A program made the translations under genes and the position numbers. A DNA stretch of 64,000 nucleotides. Source: Hyperoodon ampullatus. Lineage: Eukaryota; Chordata; Mammalia; Artiodactyla; Ziphiidae. The first letter of the stretch is position 1; each line of letters begins with the position of its first letter. Shown in pieces: positions 26,672-41,040 of the stretch. Location of the stretch: contig CATKHW010000009.1 in NCBI GenBank assembly GCA_949752795.1, positions 62,001 to 126,000 of the forward strand. The letters run 5' to 3'. The notes under the pieces are model-generated. The model was not told where the DNA came from. It searched no databases and worked only from the letters and a program-made list of their open reading frames with translations.

Positions 26672-29251
26672 CTTCTCATCACAAGGCTCCATGGTCTTCT
26701 CATCACAATGCTCCAGGACCTTGTCATCACAATGCTCCATGACCCATTTCATCAGAATACTCCATGAATATTTTCAGCTCAATGCTCCATGATCTTCTCA
26801 TCACAATGCTCCATGACCCCTGTCATCACAATGCTCCATGCTCCTTGATATCAAAATGATCCATGACCTCTGTCATCACAGTGCTCCAAACCCTTGTGAT
26901 CACATTGTTCCATAACACTTGTCATCACAATGCTCCATGATGCCTGTCATCACGATACTCCATGCCCTTGTCATCACAATGCTCCATGACCTTTGTCATC
27001 ACAATGCTCAATACACCTGTCATCACAATGCTCCCTGACACTTGTCGTCAGAATGCTTCTCGAACCCTGTCATGAAAGGGCTGTATGCCTTTTTCATCAC
27101 AATGCCTCATGCCCTTTTCATCACAATGCTCCACGCCATTGTCATCACAATACTCCACAAGCCTGTCATCAGAATGCTCCATGACACTTGTCATCACAAT
27201 TCCCCATGACCCCTGTCATCACAATGCTCCAGGCCCCTTGTCATTACAGTTCTCCATGACGCTCGTCATCACAATTATCCATGGTCTTCTCTTCACAATG
27301 CTCCACCGTCTTGCCATCACAATGCTCCATGACACTTCAAATCACAATGCTACATGCTCTTGTAATCACATTCTCCATGAACTTGTCATCACAATGCTCC
27401 ATGACCCCTGTCATAGCAAGCTCCATGTGCTTTTCATCACAGTGCTTCACGAACTTGTCATCAAAATTCTCAAAAGCCCTTGTCATCACAATGCTCCATG
27501 CCCTTTTCATCACAATGATCCATGACCATTGTCATCAAAATGTTCCATTGCATGTGTCATCACAATCTTCCATGACACTTGTCATCACAATGCTCCATGC
27601 CGTTGTCATCACAATGCACCATGACATAGGTCATCACAATGCTCCCTGACACCTGACTTCACAATACTCCATAACCTTTTCTTCACAGTGCTCCATGCCC
27701 TTGTCATCACAGTGTGCAATGCCCACTGTCATCCCAATAATCCATGAAATTTTTCAGACCGATGCTCCATGCCCCTGTCATCACAATGATCCATGACACT
27801 TGTCATCACAATGCACCATGACATAGGTCATCACAATGCTCCCTGACACCTGACTTCACAATACTCCATAACCTTTTCTTCACAGTGCTCCATGCCCTTG
27901 TCATCACAGTGTGCAATGCCCAATGTCATCACAATAATCCATGAAATTTTTCAGACCGATGCTCCATGCCCCTGTCATCACAATGATCCATGCACTTGTC
28001 ATCACAATGCTCCATGACACCTGTCATCACAATGCTCCGTGTCTCCAGTCATCACAATGCTTCAAGACTTTGTCATCAGAATGGTCCATGCCCTCATCAT
28101 CACAAGTCTCTGTGACCTTTGTCACCACAATGCTCCATGAATATTTCATCACAATGCTCTGTGACCCTTGGCATCACAATGCTCCATGCACTTCTCATGA
28201 AAATGCTCTCTCACCACTGATATCACAATGTTCCATCACTAGTCATCACCATACTCCTTCACCCCTGTCATCACAATGTTCCATGACCCCTATCATCACA
28301 ATGCTACATGCCATTATCATCACAATGCACCACTCGCTTGTCATCAAAATGCTCCATGACTTTTGTCATCACAAAGCTCCATGACCCTTGGCATCACAAT
28401 GCTCCATGCCATTGTCATACAATGCTTCATGAAGCCTCTCATCACATTGCTCCATTCCCTTATCATCGCAAAGCTCCATGACGCTTTTCATCACAATGCT
28501 CGATGCCCTTCTAATCACAATGCTCCATGATCTTGTCATTACAATCCTCCATGACCCATGTATCACAGTGTTCCGTGTCCTTTTCATCACAATGCTCCAT
28601 GCCCACTATCACCACAATAATCCATGAAAATTTTCAGACAAATGCTCCATGCCCTTGTCATCACAAAGCTCCATGACGCATGTCATCAGAATGCTCCATG
28701 GCCTTCTCATTCACAATGCTCCAGGCCCTTGCCATCACAATGCTCCAAGACACCTGTAATCACAATGCTCCATGTCCCTTTTCATCTCAATGATCCATGA
28801 ACCCTGTCATCACACTGCAACATGCCCATCATCATAATGCTTCATGCTATTGTCATCCCAATGAAATCAAAATGCTCCATGACCTCTGTAATCACAATGC
28901 TCCAAACCCTTGTGATCACAATGTTCCATAACATTTGTCATCACAATGCTCAATACACTTGTCATCACAATGCTCCCAGACTCTTGCCATCAGTGTGCTC
29001 CTTGAACACTGTCATGACAAGGCTCCATGCCTTTTTCATTACAATGATCCATGCCTTTTTCATCACAATGCTCCAAGACCCGTGTAATCACAATGCTCCT
29101 TGCCCTGGTCATCACAAAGCTCCATGACACATGTCATCAGAATGCTCCTTGGACATCTCTCACAATGCTCCATGCCCTTGTAATTACAATGCTCCAAGAC
29201 CCCTGTGATCACAATGCTCCATGCCCCTTTTCATCAAAATGCTCCATGAGA
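26672..29251 (+). repeat. Gamma+ block 2 (2,580 bp, long form)
   Basis: This block has the 197-bp duplication at about 27,620-28,013. It introduces the GCCTCATGCC allele near 27,104, also found in the next two gamma blocks. TCATCCCAATAATCC near 27,731 is shared with gamma+ block 3. The head carries alpha-like CATGAATATTTTCAG near 26,762, where other gamma copies read GAACATTTTCAG. Confidence 0.88.
27620..28013 (+). repeat. 197-bp internal tandem duplication, copy set 2
   Basis: CATGACATAGGTC occurs at 27,620 and 27,817. The junction monomer is the same as in copy set 1, so the duplication arose once. Its first copy has TCATCCCAATAATCC and its second reads GCCCAATGTC near 27,917. Confidence 0.92.
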
Positions 29252-31217
29252 CTTCTCATCACAAGGCTCCATGGTCTTCTCATCAGAGTGCTCCAGGACC
29301 TTGTCATCACAATGCTCCATGACCCATTTCATCAGAATACTCCATGAATATTTTCAGCTCAATGCTCGATGATCTTCTCATTACAATGCTCCATGACCCC
29401 TGTCATCACAATGCTCCATGCTCCTTGATATCAAAATGATCCATGACCTCTGTCATCACAGTGCTCCAAACCCTTGTGATCACATTGTTCCATAACACTT
29501 GTCATCACAACGCTCCATGATGACTGTCATCACAATACTCCATGCCCTTGTCATCACAATGCTCCATGACCTTTGTCATCACAATGCTCATACACTTGTC
29601 ATCACAATGCTCCCTGACACTTGTTGTCAGAAGGCTTCTCGAAACCTGTCATGGAAAGGCTCTATGCCTTTTTCATCACAATGCTCCATGCCCTTTTCAT
29701 CACAATGCTCCATGCCATTGTCATCACAATACTCCACAAGCTTGTCATCAGAATGCTCCATGACCCTTGTCATCACAATGCTCCATGAACCGTGTCATCA
29801 CAAAGCTCCATGACACCTGTCATCACAATTCTCCATGCCCCTTGTCATTACAGTTCTCCATGACGCTCGTCATCAAAATTATCCATGGTCTTCTAGTCAC
29901 AATGTTCCACCGTCTTTCAATCACAATGCTCCATGACCCTTGAAATCACAATGTTACATGCTCTTGTAATCACATTCTCCATGCACTTGTCATCGCATTG
30001 CTCCATGACCCCTGTCATAGCAAGCCTCATGTGCTTTTCATCACAGTGCTTCACGAACTTGTCATCAAAATTCTCAAAAGCCCTTGTCATCACAATGCTC
30101 CATGCCCTTTTCATCACAATGCTCCATGACCATTGTCATCACAATGCTCCAAGCCCTTGTCATCACAATGCTCCATTACCTTTGTCGTCACAACCCTCCA
30201 TGACAATTGGCATCACAATTTTCCATGCCATTGTCATCACAATGGAACATGACATATGCCATCACAATGAACCCTGACACCTGTCTTCACAATACTCCAT
30301 GACCTTGTCATCACTATGCTCCATGCCCTTGTCATAACAATGCTCCATGCCTTTGTCAGCACAATGCTCCATGACCCTTGTTATCACAATGCTCCATGCG
30401 CTTGTCAGAACAATGCTCCATGACCCATGTCATCACAGTGTGCCATGCACTTGTCATCACAATGCTCCCCAAACTTGTCATCACAATGCTCCATAAACGT
30501 TGTCATCACAAAGCTCCATGCACTTCGAATCAAAATGCTCTCTCACCACTGATATCTCAATTTTCCATCACTAGTCATCACAATACTCCCTCACCCCTGT
30601 CATCACAATGTTACACGGCCTTGTCATCACAAGGCTCCATGACCCGAGTAATCACAATGCTCCATACCCCTTTTCATCTCAATGCTCCATGAACCCTGTC
30701 ATCACAACGAACCATGCCCATCATCATAATGCTTCATGCTATTGTCATCACAATGAAATGAAAATGCTCCATGACCTCTGTCATCACAATGCTCCCAACC
30801 CTTGTGATCACAATGCTCCATAACACTTGTCATCACAACGCCCCATGAGGCTCGCCATCACAATTATCCATGCACTTCTCATCACAATGTGCCATGACCT
30901 TTGTCATCACAATGCTCAATACACTTGTCATCACAATGCTCCCTGACACTTGTCGTCAGTATGCTTCTTGAACCCTGTCATGAAAAGGCTCCATGCCTTT
31001 TTCATGATAATGATCCATGCCTTTTTCATCACAATGCTCCAAGACCCCTGTAATCACAATGCTCCATGCCCTGGTCATCACAAGGCTCCATGACGAATGT
31101 CATAAGAATGCTCCTTAGACATCTCTCACAATGTTCCATGCCCTTTTCATCACAATGTTCCAAGACCCCTGTAATCACAATGCTCCATGCCCCTTTACAT
31201 CAGAATGCTCCATGAGA
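29252..31217 (+). repeat. Alpha block 7 (1,966 bp)
   Basis: This alpha combines GATGACTG near 29,520 (as in the left-hand alphas) with undeleted TCAAAATTC near 30,064 (as in alphas 2, 6 and 8). It is therefore a mosaic of alpha subtypes. A private CATGAACCGTGTC occurs near 29,783. Confidence 0.88.
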
Positions 31218-32664
31218 CTTCTCATCACAGGGCTCCATGGGCTTCTCATCACAATGCTCCAGGACCTTGTCATCACAATGCTCCATGACCCCTTTCATCA
31301 GAATACTCCATGAACATTTTCAGCTCAATGCTCCATGATCTTCTCATCACAATGCTCCATGACCCCTGTCATCACAATGCTCCATGCTCCTTGATATCAA
31401 AATGATCCATGACCTCTGTCATCACAGTGCTCCAAACCCTTGTGATCACATTGTTCCATAACACTTGTCATCACAACGCTCCATGATGCCTGTCATCACA
31501 ATACTCCATGCACTTGTCATCACAATGCTCCATGACCTTTGTCATCACAATGCTCAATACACTTGTCATCACAATGCTCCCTGACACTTGTCGTCAGAAT
31601 GCTTCTCGAACCCTGTCATGGAAAGGCTCTATGCCTTTTTCATCACAATGCTCCATGCCCTTTTCATCACAATGCTCCACGCCATTGTCATCACAATACT
31701 CCACAAGCTTGTCATCAGAATGCTCCATGACACTTGTCATCACAATGCTCCATGACGCTTGTCATCACAGTGCTCCATGACACTTGTCATCAAAATGCTC
31801 CATGCCTTTGTCAGCAAAATGCTTCACGGCATTGTCATCATAATGCTCCATGCGCTTGTCATCACAATACTCCATTCCCATTGTCATCAAAATCCTCGGT
31901 GAACCTTGGGTTCACATTTCTTCATGCCCTTGTCATTACAATGCTCCATGCTCCTTGAAATCAAAATGATCCATGACCTCTGTCATCACAATGCTACAAA
32001 CCCTTGTGATCACAATGTTCCATAAGACTTGTCATCACAACGCTCCATGATGCCTGTCATTACAATGCTGCATGAACTTTGTCATCACAATGCTAAATAC
32101 ACTTGTCAACACAATGCTCCCTGACACTTATCTTCAGAATGCTCCTTGAACCCTGTAATGAAAAGGCTCCATTCCTTTTTCATAACAATGCTCCATGCCC
32201 TTTTCATCACAATGCTCCATGACAGTGTCATCACAATACTCCGCAAGCTTGTCATCAGAATGCTCCATGACCCCTGTCATCACAATGATCCATGACACCT
32301 GTCATCAAAATGCGCCATTTCCCTTGTCATTACAGTGCTCCATGACGCTCGTCATCACAATTATCCATGACCTTCTCATAACAATGCTCCACGGTCTTGC
32401 GATCACAATGCTCAATGCCCTGGTCATCACAGTGCTCCATGTCCCTTGTCATCACATTTCTCCACGTCCATGTCATCACAATGCTCCATGACACCTGTCA
32501 TAGCAAGCTCCATGTGCTTTTCATCACAGTGCTTCACGAACTTGTCATCAAAATTCTCAAAAGCCCTTGTCATCACAATGCTCCATGCCCTTTTCATCAC
32601 AATGCTCCAAGACCCCTGTAATCACAATGCACCATGCCCCTTTTCATCAGAATGCTCCATGAGA
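31218..32664 (+). repeat. Beta block 6 (1,447 bp)
   Basis: Right-hand alleles are present: GTTCCATGCC just upstream near 31,133, GCTTCACGGC near 31,821 and GCCATTTCCC near 32,315. GCTTCACGGC is shared only with beta block 7. Confidence 0.88.
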
Positions 32665-35047
32665 CTTCTCATCACAAGGCTCCATGGTCTTCTCATCACA
32701 ATGCTCCAGGACCTTGTCATCACAATGCTCCATGACCCCTTTCATCAGAATACTCCATGAACATTTTCAGCTCAATGCTCCATGATCTTCTCATCACAAT
32801 GCTCCATGACCCCTGTCGTCACAATGCTCCATGCTCCTTGATATCAAAATGATCCATGACCTCTGTCATCACAGTGCTCCAAACCCTTGTGATCACATTG
32901 TTCCATAACACTTGTCATCACAATGCTCCATGATGCCTGTCATCACAATACTCCATGCCCTTGTCATCACAATGCTCCATGACCTTTGTCATCACAATGC
33001 TCAATACACCTGTCATCACAATGCTCCCTGACACTTGTCGTCAGAATGCTTCTCGAACCCTGTCATGAAAGGGCTGTATGCCTTTTTCATCACAATGCCT
33101 CATGCCCTTTTCATCACAATGCTCCACGCCATTGTCATCACAATACTCCACAAGCCTGTCATCAGAATGCTCCATGACACTTGTCATCACAATTCCCCAT
33201 GACCCCTGTCATCACAATGCTCCAGGCCCCTTGTCATTACAGTTCTCCATGACGCTCGTCATCACAATTATCCATGGTCTTCTCATCACAATGCTCCACC
33301 GTCTTGCCATCACAATGCTCCATGACACTTCAAATCACAATGCTACATGCTCTTGTAATCACATTCTCCATGAACTTGTCATCACAATGCTCCATGACCC
33401 CTGTCATAGCAAGCACCATGTGCTTTTCATCACAGTGCTTCACGAACTTGTCATCAAAATTCTCAAAAGCCCTTGTCATCACAATGCTCCATGCCCTTTT
33501 CATCACAATGATCCATGACCATTGTCATCAAAATGTTCCATTACATGTGTCATCACAATCATCCATGACACTTGTCATCACAATGCTCCATGCCGTTGTC
33601 ATCACAATGCACCATGACATAGGTCATCACAATGCTCCCTGACACCTGACTTCACAATACTCCATAACCTTTTCTTCACAGTGCTCCATGCCCTTGTCAT
33701 CACAGTATGCAATGCCCACTGTCATCACAATAATCCATGAAATTTTTCAGACCGATGCTCCATGCCCCTGTCATCACAATGATCCATGCACTTGTCATCA
33801 CAATGCTCCATGACACCTGTCATCACAATGCTCCGTGTCTCCAGTCATCACAATGCTTCAAGACTTTGTCATCAGAATGGTCCATGCCCTCATCATCACA
33901 AGTCTCTGGGACCTTTGTCACCACAATGCTCCATGAATATTTCATCACAATGCTCTGTGACACTTGGCATCACAATGCTCCATGCACTTCTCATGAAAAT
34001 GCTCTCTCACCACTGATATCACAATGTTCCATCACTAGTCATCACCATACTCCTTCACCCCTGTCATCACAATGTTCCATGACCCCTATCATCACAATGC
34101 TACATGCCATTATCATCACAATGCACCACTCGCTTGTCATCAAAATGCTCCATGACTTTTGTCATCACAAAGCTCCATGACCCTTGGCATCACAATGCTC
34201 CATGCCATTGTCATACAATGCTTCATGAAGCCTCTCATCACATTGCTCCATTCCCTTATCATCGCAAAGCTCCGTGACGCTTTTCATCACAATGCTCGAT
34301 GCCCTTCTAATCACAATGCTCCATGATCTTGTCATTACAATCCTCCATGACCCATGTATCACAGTGTTCCGTGTCCTTTTCATCACAATGCTCCATGCCC
34401 ACTATCATCACAATAATCCATGAAAATTTTCAGACAAATGCTCCATGCCCTTGTCATCACAAAGCTCCATGACGCATGTCATCAGAATGCTCCATGGCCT
34501 TCTCATTCACAATGCTCCATGCCCTTGCCATCACAATGCTCCAAGACACCTGTAATCACAATGCTCCATGTCCCTTTTCATCTCAATGATCCATGAACCC
34601 TGTCATCACACTGCAACATGCCCATCATCATAATGCTTCATGCTATTGTCATCCCAATGAAATCAAAATGCTCCATGACCTCTGTAATCACAATGCTCCA
34701 AACCCTTGTGATCACAATGTTCCATAACATTTGTCATCACAATGCTCAATACACTTGTCATCACAATGCTCCCAGACTCTTGCCATCAGTGTGCTCCTTG
34801 AACACTGTCATGACAAGGCTCCATGCCTTTTTCATTACAATGATCCATGCCTTTTTCATCACAATGCTCCAAGACCCGTGTAATCACAATGCTCCTTGCC
34901 CTGGTCATCACAAAGCTCCATGACACATGTCATCAGAATGCTCCTTGGACATCTCTCACAATGCTCCATGCCCTTGTAATTACAATGCTCCAAGACCCCT
35001 GTGATCACAATGCTCCATGCCCCTTTTCATCAAAATGCTCCATGAGA
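32665..35047 (+). repeat. Gamma block 3 (2,383 bp, short form, mosaic)
   Basis: This block lacks the 197-bp duplication although the gamma blocks on both sides have it. Reading along it, GCCTCATGCC near 33,099 matches the neighbouring long forms and AGCACCATG near 33,412 matches the distant short forms. CAGACCGATG near 33,749 then matches the long forms, and GACACTTGGC near 33,958 the short forms. A private GTCTCTGGGACC lies near 33,902. Confidence 0.87.
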
Positions 35048-37013
35048 CTTCTCATCACAAGGCTCCATGGTCTTCTCATCAGAGTGCTCCAGGACCTTGT
35101 CATCACAATGCTCCATGACACATTTCATCAGAATACTCCATGAATATTTTCAGCTCAATGCTCGATGATCTTCTCATTACAATGCTCCATGACCCCTGTC
35201 ATCACAATGCTCCATGCTCCTTGATATCAAAATGATCCATGACCTCTGTCATCACAGTGCTCCAAACCCTTGTGATCACATTGTTCCATAACACTTGTCA
35301 TCACAACGCTCCATGATGCCTGTCATCACAATACTCCATGCCCTTGTCATCACAATGCTCCATGACCTTTGTCATCACAATGCTCATACACTTGTCATCA
35401 CAATGCTCCCTGACACTTGTTGTCAGAAGGCTTCTCGAAACCTGTCATAGAAAGGCTCTATGCCTTTTTCATCACAATGCTCCATGCCCTTTTCATCACA
35501 ATGCTCCATGCCATTGTCATCACAATACTCCACAAGCTTGTCATCAGAATGCTCCATGACCCTTGTCATCACAATGCTCCATGAACCCTGTCATCACAAA
35601 GCTCCATGACACCTGTCATCACAATTCTCCATGCCCCTTGTCATTACAGTTCTCCATGACGCTCGTCATCAAAATTATCCATGGTCTTCTAGTCACAATG
35701 TTCCACCGTCTTTCAATCACAATGCTCCATGATCCTTGAAATCACAATGTTACATGCTCTTGTAATCACATTCTCCATGCACTTGTCATCGCATTGCTCC
35801 ATGACCCCTGTCATAGCAAGCCTCATGTGCTTTTCATCACAGTGCTTCACGAACTTGTCATCAAAATTCTCAAAAGCCCTTGTCATCACAATGCTCCATG
35901 CCCTTTTCATCACAATGCTCCATGACCATTGTCATCACAATGCCCCAAGCCCTTGTCATCACAATGCTCCATTACCTTTGTCGTCACAACCCTCCATGAC
36001 AATTGGCATCACAATTTTCCATGCCATTGTCATCACAATGGAACATGACATATGCCATCACAATGAACCCTGACACCTGTCTTCACAATACTCCATGACC
36101 TTGTCATCACTATGCTCCATGCCCTTGTCATAACAGTGCTCCATGCCTTTGTCAGCACAATGCTCCATGACCCTTGTTATCACAATGCTCCATGCGCTTG
36201 TCAGAACAATGCTCCATGACCCATGTCATCACAGTGTGCCATGCACTTGTCATCACAATGCTCCCTAAACTTGTCATCACAATGCTCCATAAACGTTGTC
36301 ATCACAAAGCTCCATGCACTTCGAATCAAAATGCTCTCTCACCACTGATATCTCAATTTTCCATCACTAGTCATCACAATACTCCCTCACCCCTGTCATC
36401 ACAATGTTACACGGCCTTGTCATCACAAGGCTCCATGACCCGAGTAATCACAATGCTCCATACCCCTTTTCATCTCAATGCTCCATGAACCCTGTCATCA
36501 CAACGAACCATGCCCATCATCATAATGCTTCATGCTATTGTCATCACAATGAAATGAAAATGCTCCATGACCTCTGTCATCACAATGCTCCCAACCCTTG
36601 TGATCACAATGCTCCATAACACTTGTCATCACAACGCCCCATGAGGCTCGCCATCACAATTATCCATGCACTTCTCATCACAATGTGCCATGACCTTTGT
36701 CATCACAATGCTCAATACACTTGTCATCACAATGCTCCCTGACACTTGTCGTCAGTATGCTTCTTGAACCCTGTCATGAAAAGGCTCCATGCCTTTTTCA
36801 TGATAATGATCCATGCCTTTTTCATCACAATGCTCCAAGACCCCTGTAATCACAATGCTCCATGCCCTGGTCATCACAAGGCTCCATGACGAATGTCATA
36901 AGAATGCTCCTTAGACATCTCTCACAATGTTCCATGCCCTTTTCATCACAATGTTCCAAGACCCCTGTAATCACAATGCTCCATGCCCCTTTACATCAGA
37001 ATGCTCCATGAGA
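35048..37013 (+). repeat. Alpha block 8 (1,966 bp)
   Basis: It shares CATAGAAAGG (near 35,447) and GATGCCTG (near 35,316) with alpha block 6. Private bases include CATGATCCTTG near 35,729 and GCTCCCTAAAC near 36,260. The 22-bp ACTAGT monomer is present near 36,366. Confidence 0.88.
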
Positions 37014-38460
37014 CTTCTCATCACAGGGCTCCATGGGCTTCTCATCACAATGCTCCAGGACCTTGTCATCACAATGCTCCATGACCCCTTTCATCAGAAT
37101 ACTCCATGAACATTTTCAGCTCAATGCTCCATGATCTTCTCATCACAATGCTCCATGACCCCTGTCATCACAATGCTCCATGCTCCTTGATATCAAAATG
37201 ATCCATGACCTCTGTCATCACAGTGCTCCAAACCCTTGTGATCACATTGTTCCATAACACTTGTCATCACAACGCTCCATGATGCCTGTCATCACAATAC
37301 TCCATGCACTTGTCATCACAATGCTCCATGACCTTTGTCATCACAATGCTCAATACACTTGTCATCACAATGCTCCCTGACACTTGTCGTCAGAATGCTT
37401 CTCGAACCCTGTCATGGAAAGGCTCTATGCCTTTTTCATCACAATGCTCCATGCCCTTTTCATCACAATGCTCCACGCCATTGTCATCACAATACTCCAC
37501 AAGCTTGTCATCAGAATGCTCCATGACACTTGTCATCACAATGCTCCATGACGCTTGTCATCACAGTGCTCCATGACACTTGTCATCAAAATGCTCCATG
37601 CCTTTGTCAGCAAAATGCTTCACGGCATTGTCATCATAATGCTCCATGCGCTTGTCATCACAATACTCCATTCCCATTGTCATCAAAATCCTCGGTGAAC
37701 CTTGGGTTCACATTTCTTCATGCCCTTGTCATTACAATGCTCCATGCTCCTTGAAATCAAAATGATCCATGACCTCTGTCATCACAATGCTACAAACCCT
37801 TGTGATCACAATGTTCCATAAGACTTGTCATCACAACGCTCCATGATGCCTGTCATTACAATGCTGCATGAACTTTGTCATCACAATGCTAAATACACTT
37901 GTCAACACAATGCTCCCTGACACTTATCTTCAGAATGCTCCTTGAACCCTGTAATGAAAAGGCTCCATTCCTTTTTCATAACAATGCTCCATGCCCTTTT
38001 CATCACAATGCTCCATGACAGTGTCATCACAATACTCCGCAAGCTTGTCATCAGAATGCTCCATGACCCCTGTCATCACAATGATCCATGACACCTGTCA
38101 TCAAAATGCGCCATTTCCCTTGTCATTACAGTGCTCCATGACGCTCGTCATCACAATTATCCATGACCTTCTCATAACAATGCTCCACGGTCTTGCGATC
38201 ACAATGCTCAATGCCCTGGTCATCACAGTGCTCCATGTCCCTTGTCATCACATTTCTCCACGTCCATGTCATCACAATGCTCCATGACACCTGTCATAGC
38301 AAGCTCCATGTGCTTTTCATCACAGTGCTTCACGAACTTGTCATCAAAATTCTCAAAAGCCCTTGTCATCACAATGCTCCATGCCCTTTTCATCACAATG
38401 CTCCAAGACCCCTGTAATCACAATGCACCATGCCCCTTTTCATCAGAATGCTCCATGAGA
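37014..38460 (+). repeat. Beta block 7 (1,447 bp)
   Basis: This is the last complete beta. It shares GCTTCACGGC (near 37,618) and GCCATTTCCC (near 38,110) with beta block 6. The CTTGGGTTCAC signature is near 37,701. Confidence 0.88.
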
Positions 38461-41040
38461 CTTCTCATCACAAGGCTCCATGGTCTTCTCATCACAATGC
38501 TCCAGGACCTTGTCATCACAATGCTCCATGACCCCTTTCATCAGAATACTCCATGAACATTTTCAGCTCAATGCTCCATGATCTTCTCATCACAATGCTC
38601 CATGACCCCTGTCATCACAATGCTCCATGCTCCTTGATATCAAAATGATCCATGACCTCTGTCATCACAGTGCTCCAAACCCTTGTGATCACATTGTTCC
38701 ATAACACTTGTCATCACAATGCTCCATGATGCCTGTCATCACAATACTCCATGCCCTTGTCATCACAATGCTCCATGACTTTTGTCATCACAATGCTCAA
38801 TACACCTGTCATCACAATGCTCCCTGACACTTGTCGTCAGAATGCTTCTCGAACCCTGTCATGAAAGGGCTGTATGCCTTTTTCATCACAATGCCTCATG
38901 ACCTTTTCATCACAATGCTCCACGCCATTGTCATCACAATACTCCACAAGCCTGTCATCAGAATGCTCCATGACACTTGTCATCACAATTCCCCATGACC
39001 CCTGTCATCACAATGCTCCAGGCCCCTTGTCATTACAGTTCACCATGACGCTCGTCATCACAATTATCCATGGTCTTCTCATCACAATGCTCCACCGTCT
39101 TGCCATCACAATGCTCCATGACACTTCAAATCACAATGCTACATGCTCTTGTAATCACATTCTCCATGAACTTGTCATCACAATGCTCCATGACCCCTGT
39201 CATAGCAAGCTCCATGTGCTTTTCATCACAGTGCTTCACGAACTTGTCATCAAAATTCTCAAAAGCCCTTGTCATCACAATGCTCCATGCCCTTTTCATC
39301 ACAATGATCCATGACCATTGTCATCAAAATGTTCCATTACATGTGTCATCACAATCATCCATGACACTTGTCATCACAATGCTCCATGCCGTTGTCATCA
39401 CAATGCACCATGACATAGGTCATCACAATGCTCCCTGACACCTGACTTCACAATACTCCATAACCTTTTCTTCACAGTGCTCCATGCCCTTGTCATCACA
39501 GTGTGCAATGCCCACTGTCATCCCAATAATCCATGAAATTTTTCAGACCGATGCTCCATGCCCCTGTCATCACAATGATCCATGACACTTGTCATCACAA
39601 TGCACCATGACATAGGTCATCACAATGCTCCCTGACACCTGACTTCACAATACTCCATAACCTTTTCTTCACAGTGCTCCATGCCCTTGTCATCACAGTG
39701 TGCAATGCCCACTGTCATCACAGTAATCCATGAAATTTTTCAGACCGATGCTCCATGCCCCTGTCATCACAATGATCCATGCACTTGTCATCACAATGCT
39801 CCATGACACCTGTCATCACAATGCTCCGTGTCTCCAGTCATCACAATGCTTCAAGACTTTGTCATCAGAATGGTCCATGCCCTCATCATCACAAGTCTCT
39901 GTGACCTTTGTCACCACAAGGCTCCATGAATATTTCATCACAATGCTCTGTGACCCTTGGCATCACAATGCTCCATGCACTTCTCATGAAAATGCTCTCT
40001 CACCACTGATATCACAATGTTCCATCACTAGTCATCACCATACTCCTTCACCCCTGTCATCACAATGTTCCATGACCCCTATCATCACAATGCTACATGC
40101 CATTATCATCACAATGCACCACTCGCTTGTCATCAAAATGCTCCATGACTTTTGTCATCACAAAGCTCCATGACCCTTGGCATCACAATGCTCCATGCCA
40201 TTGTCATACAATGCTTCATGAAGCCTCTCATCACATTGCTCCATTCCCTTATCATCGCAAAGCTCCATGACGCTTTTCATCACAATGCTCGATGCCCTTC
40301 TAATCACAATGCTCCATGATCTTGTCATTACAATCCTCCATGACCCATGTATCACAGTGTTCCGTGTCCTTTTCATCACAATGCTCCATGCCCACTATCA
40401 TCACAATAATCCATGAAAATTTTCAGACAAATGCTCCATGCCCTTGTCATCACAAAGCTCCATGACGCATGTCATCAGAATGCTCCATGGCCTTCTCATT
40501 CACAATGCTCCATGCCCTTGCCATCACAATGCTCCAAGACACCTGTAATCACAATGCTCCATGTCCCTTTTCATCTCAATGATCCATGAACCCTGTCATC
40601 ACACTGCAACATGCCCATCATCATAATGCTTCATGCTATTGTCATCCCAATGAAATCAAAATGCTCCATGACCTCTGTAATCACAATGCTCCAAACCCTT
40701 GTGATCACAATGTTCCATAACATTTGTCATCACAATGCTCAATACACTTGTCATCACAATGCTCCCAGACTCTTGCCATCAGTGTGCTCCTTGAACACTG
40801 TCATGACAAGGCTCCATGCCTTTTTCATTACAATGATCCATGCCTTTTTCATCACAATGCTCCAAGACCCGTGTAATCACAATGCTCCTTGCCCTGGTCA
40901 TCACAAAGCTCCATGACACATGTCATCAGAATGCTCCTTGGACATCTCTCACAATGCTCCATGCCCTTGTAATTACAATGCTCCAATACCCCTGTGATCA
41001 CAATGCTCCATGCACCTTTTCATCAGAATGCTCCATGAGA
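38461..41040 (+). repeat. Gamma+ block 3 (2,580 bp, long form)
   Basis: The 197-bp duplication lies at about 39,409-39,800. It carries the long-form alleles AGCTCCATG near 39,208, CAGACCGATG near 39,545 and 39,745, and GACCCTTGGC near 39,952. GCCTCATGACC near 38,892 is a further one-base change on the GCCTCATGCC background. Confidence 0.88.
39409..39802 (+). repeat. 197-bp internal tandem duplication, copy set 3
   Basis: CATGACATAGGTC occurs at 39,409 and 39,606, again with the same junction monomer. TCATCCCAATAATCC in the first copy links this set to copy set 2. Confidence 0.92.
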
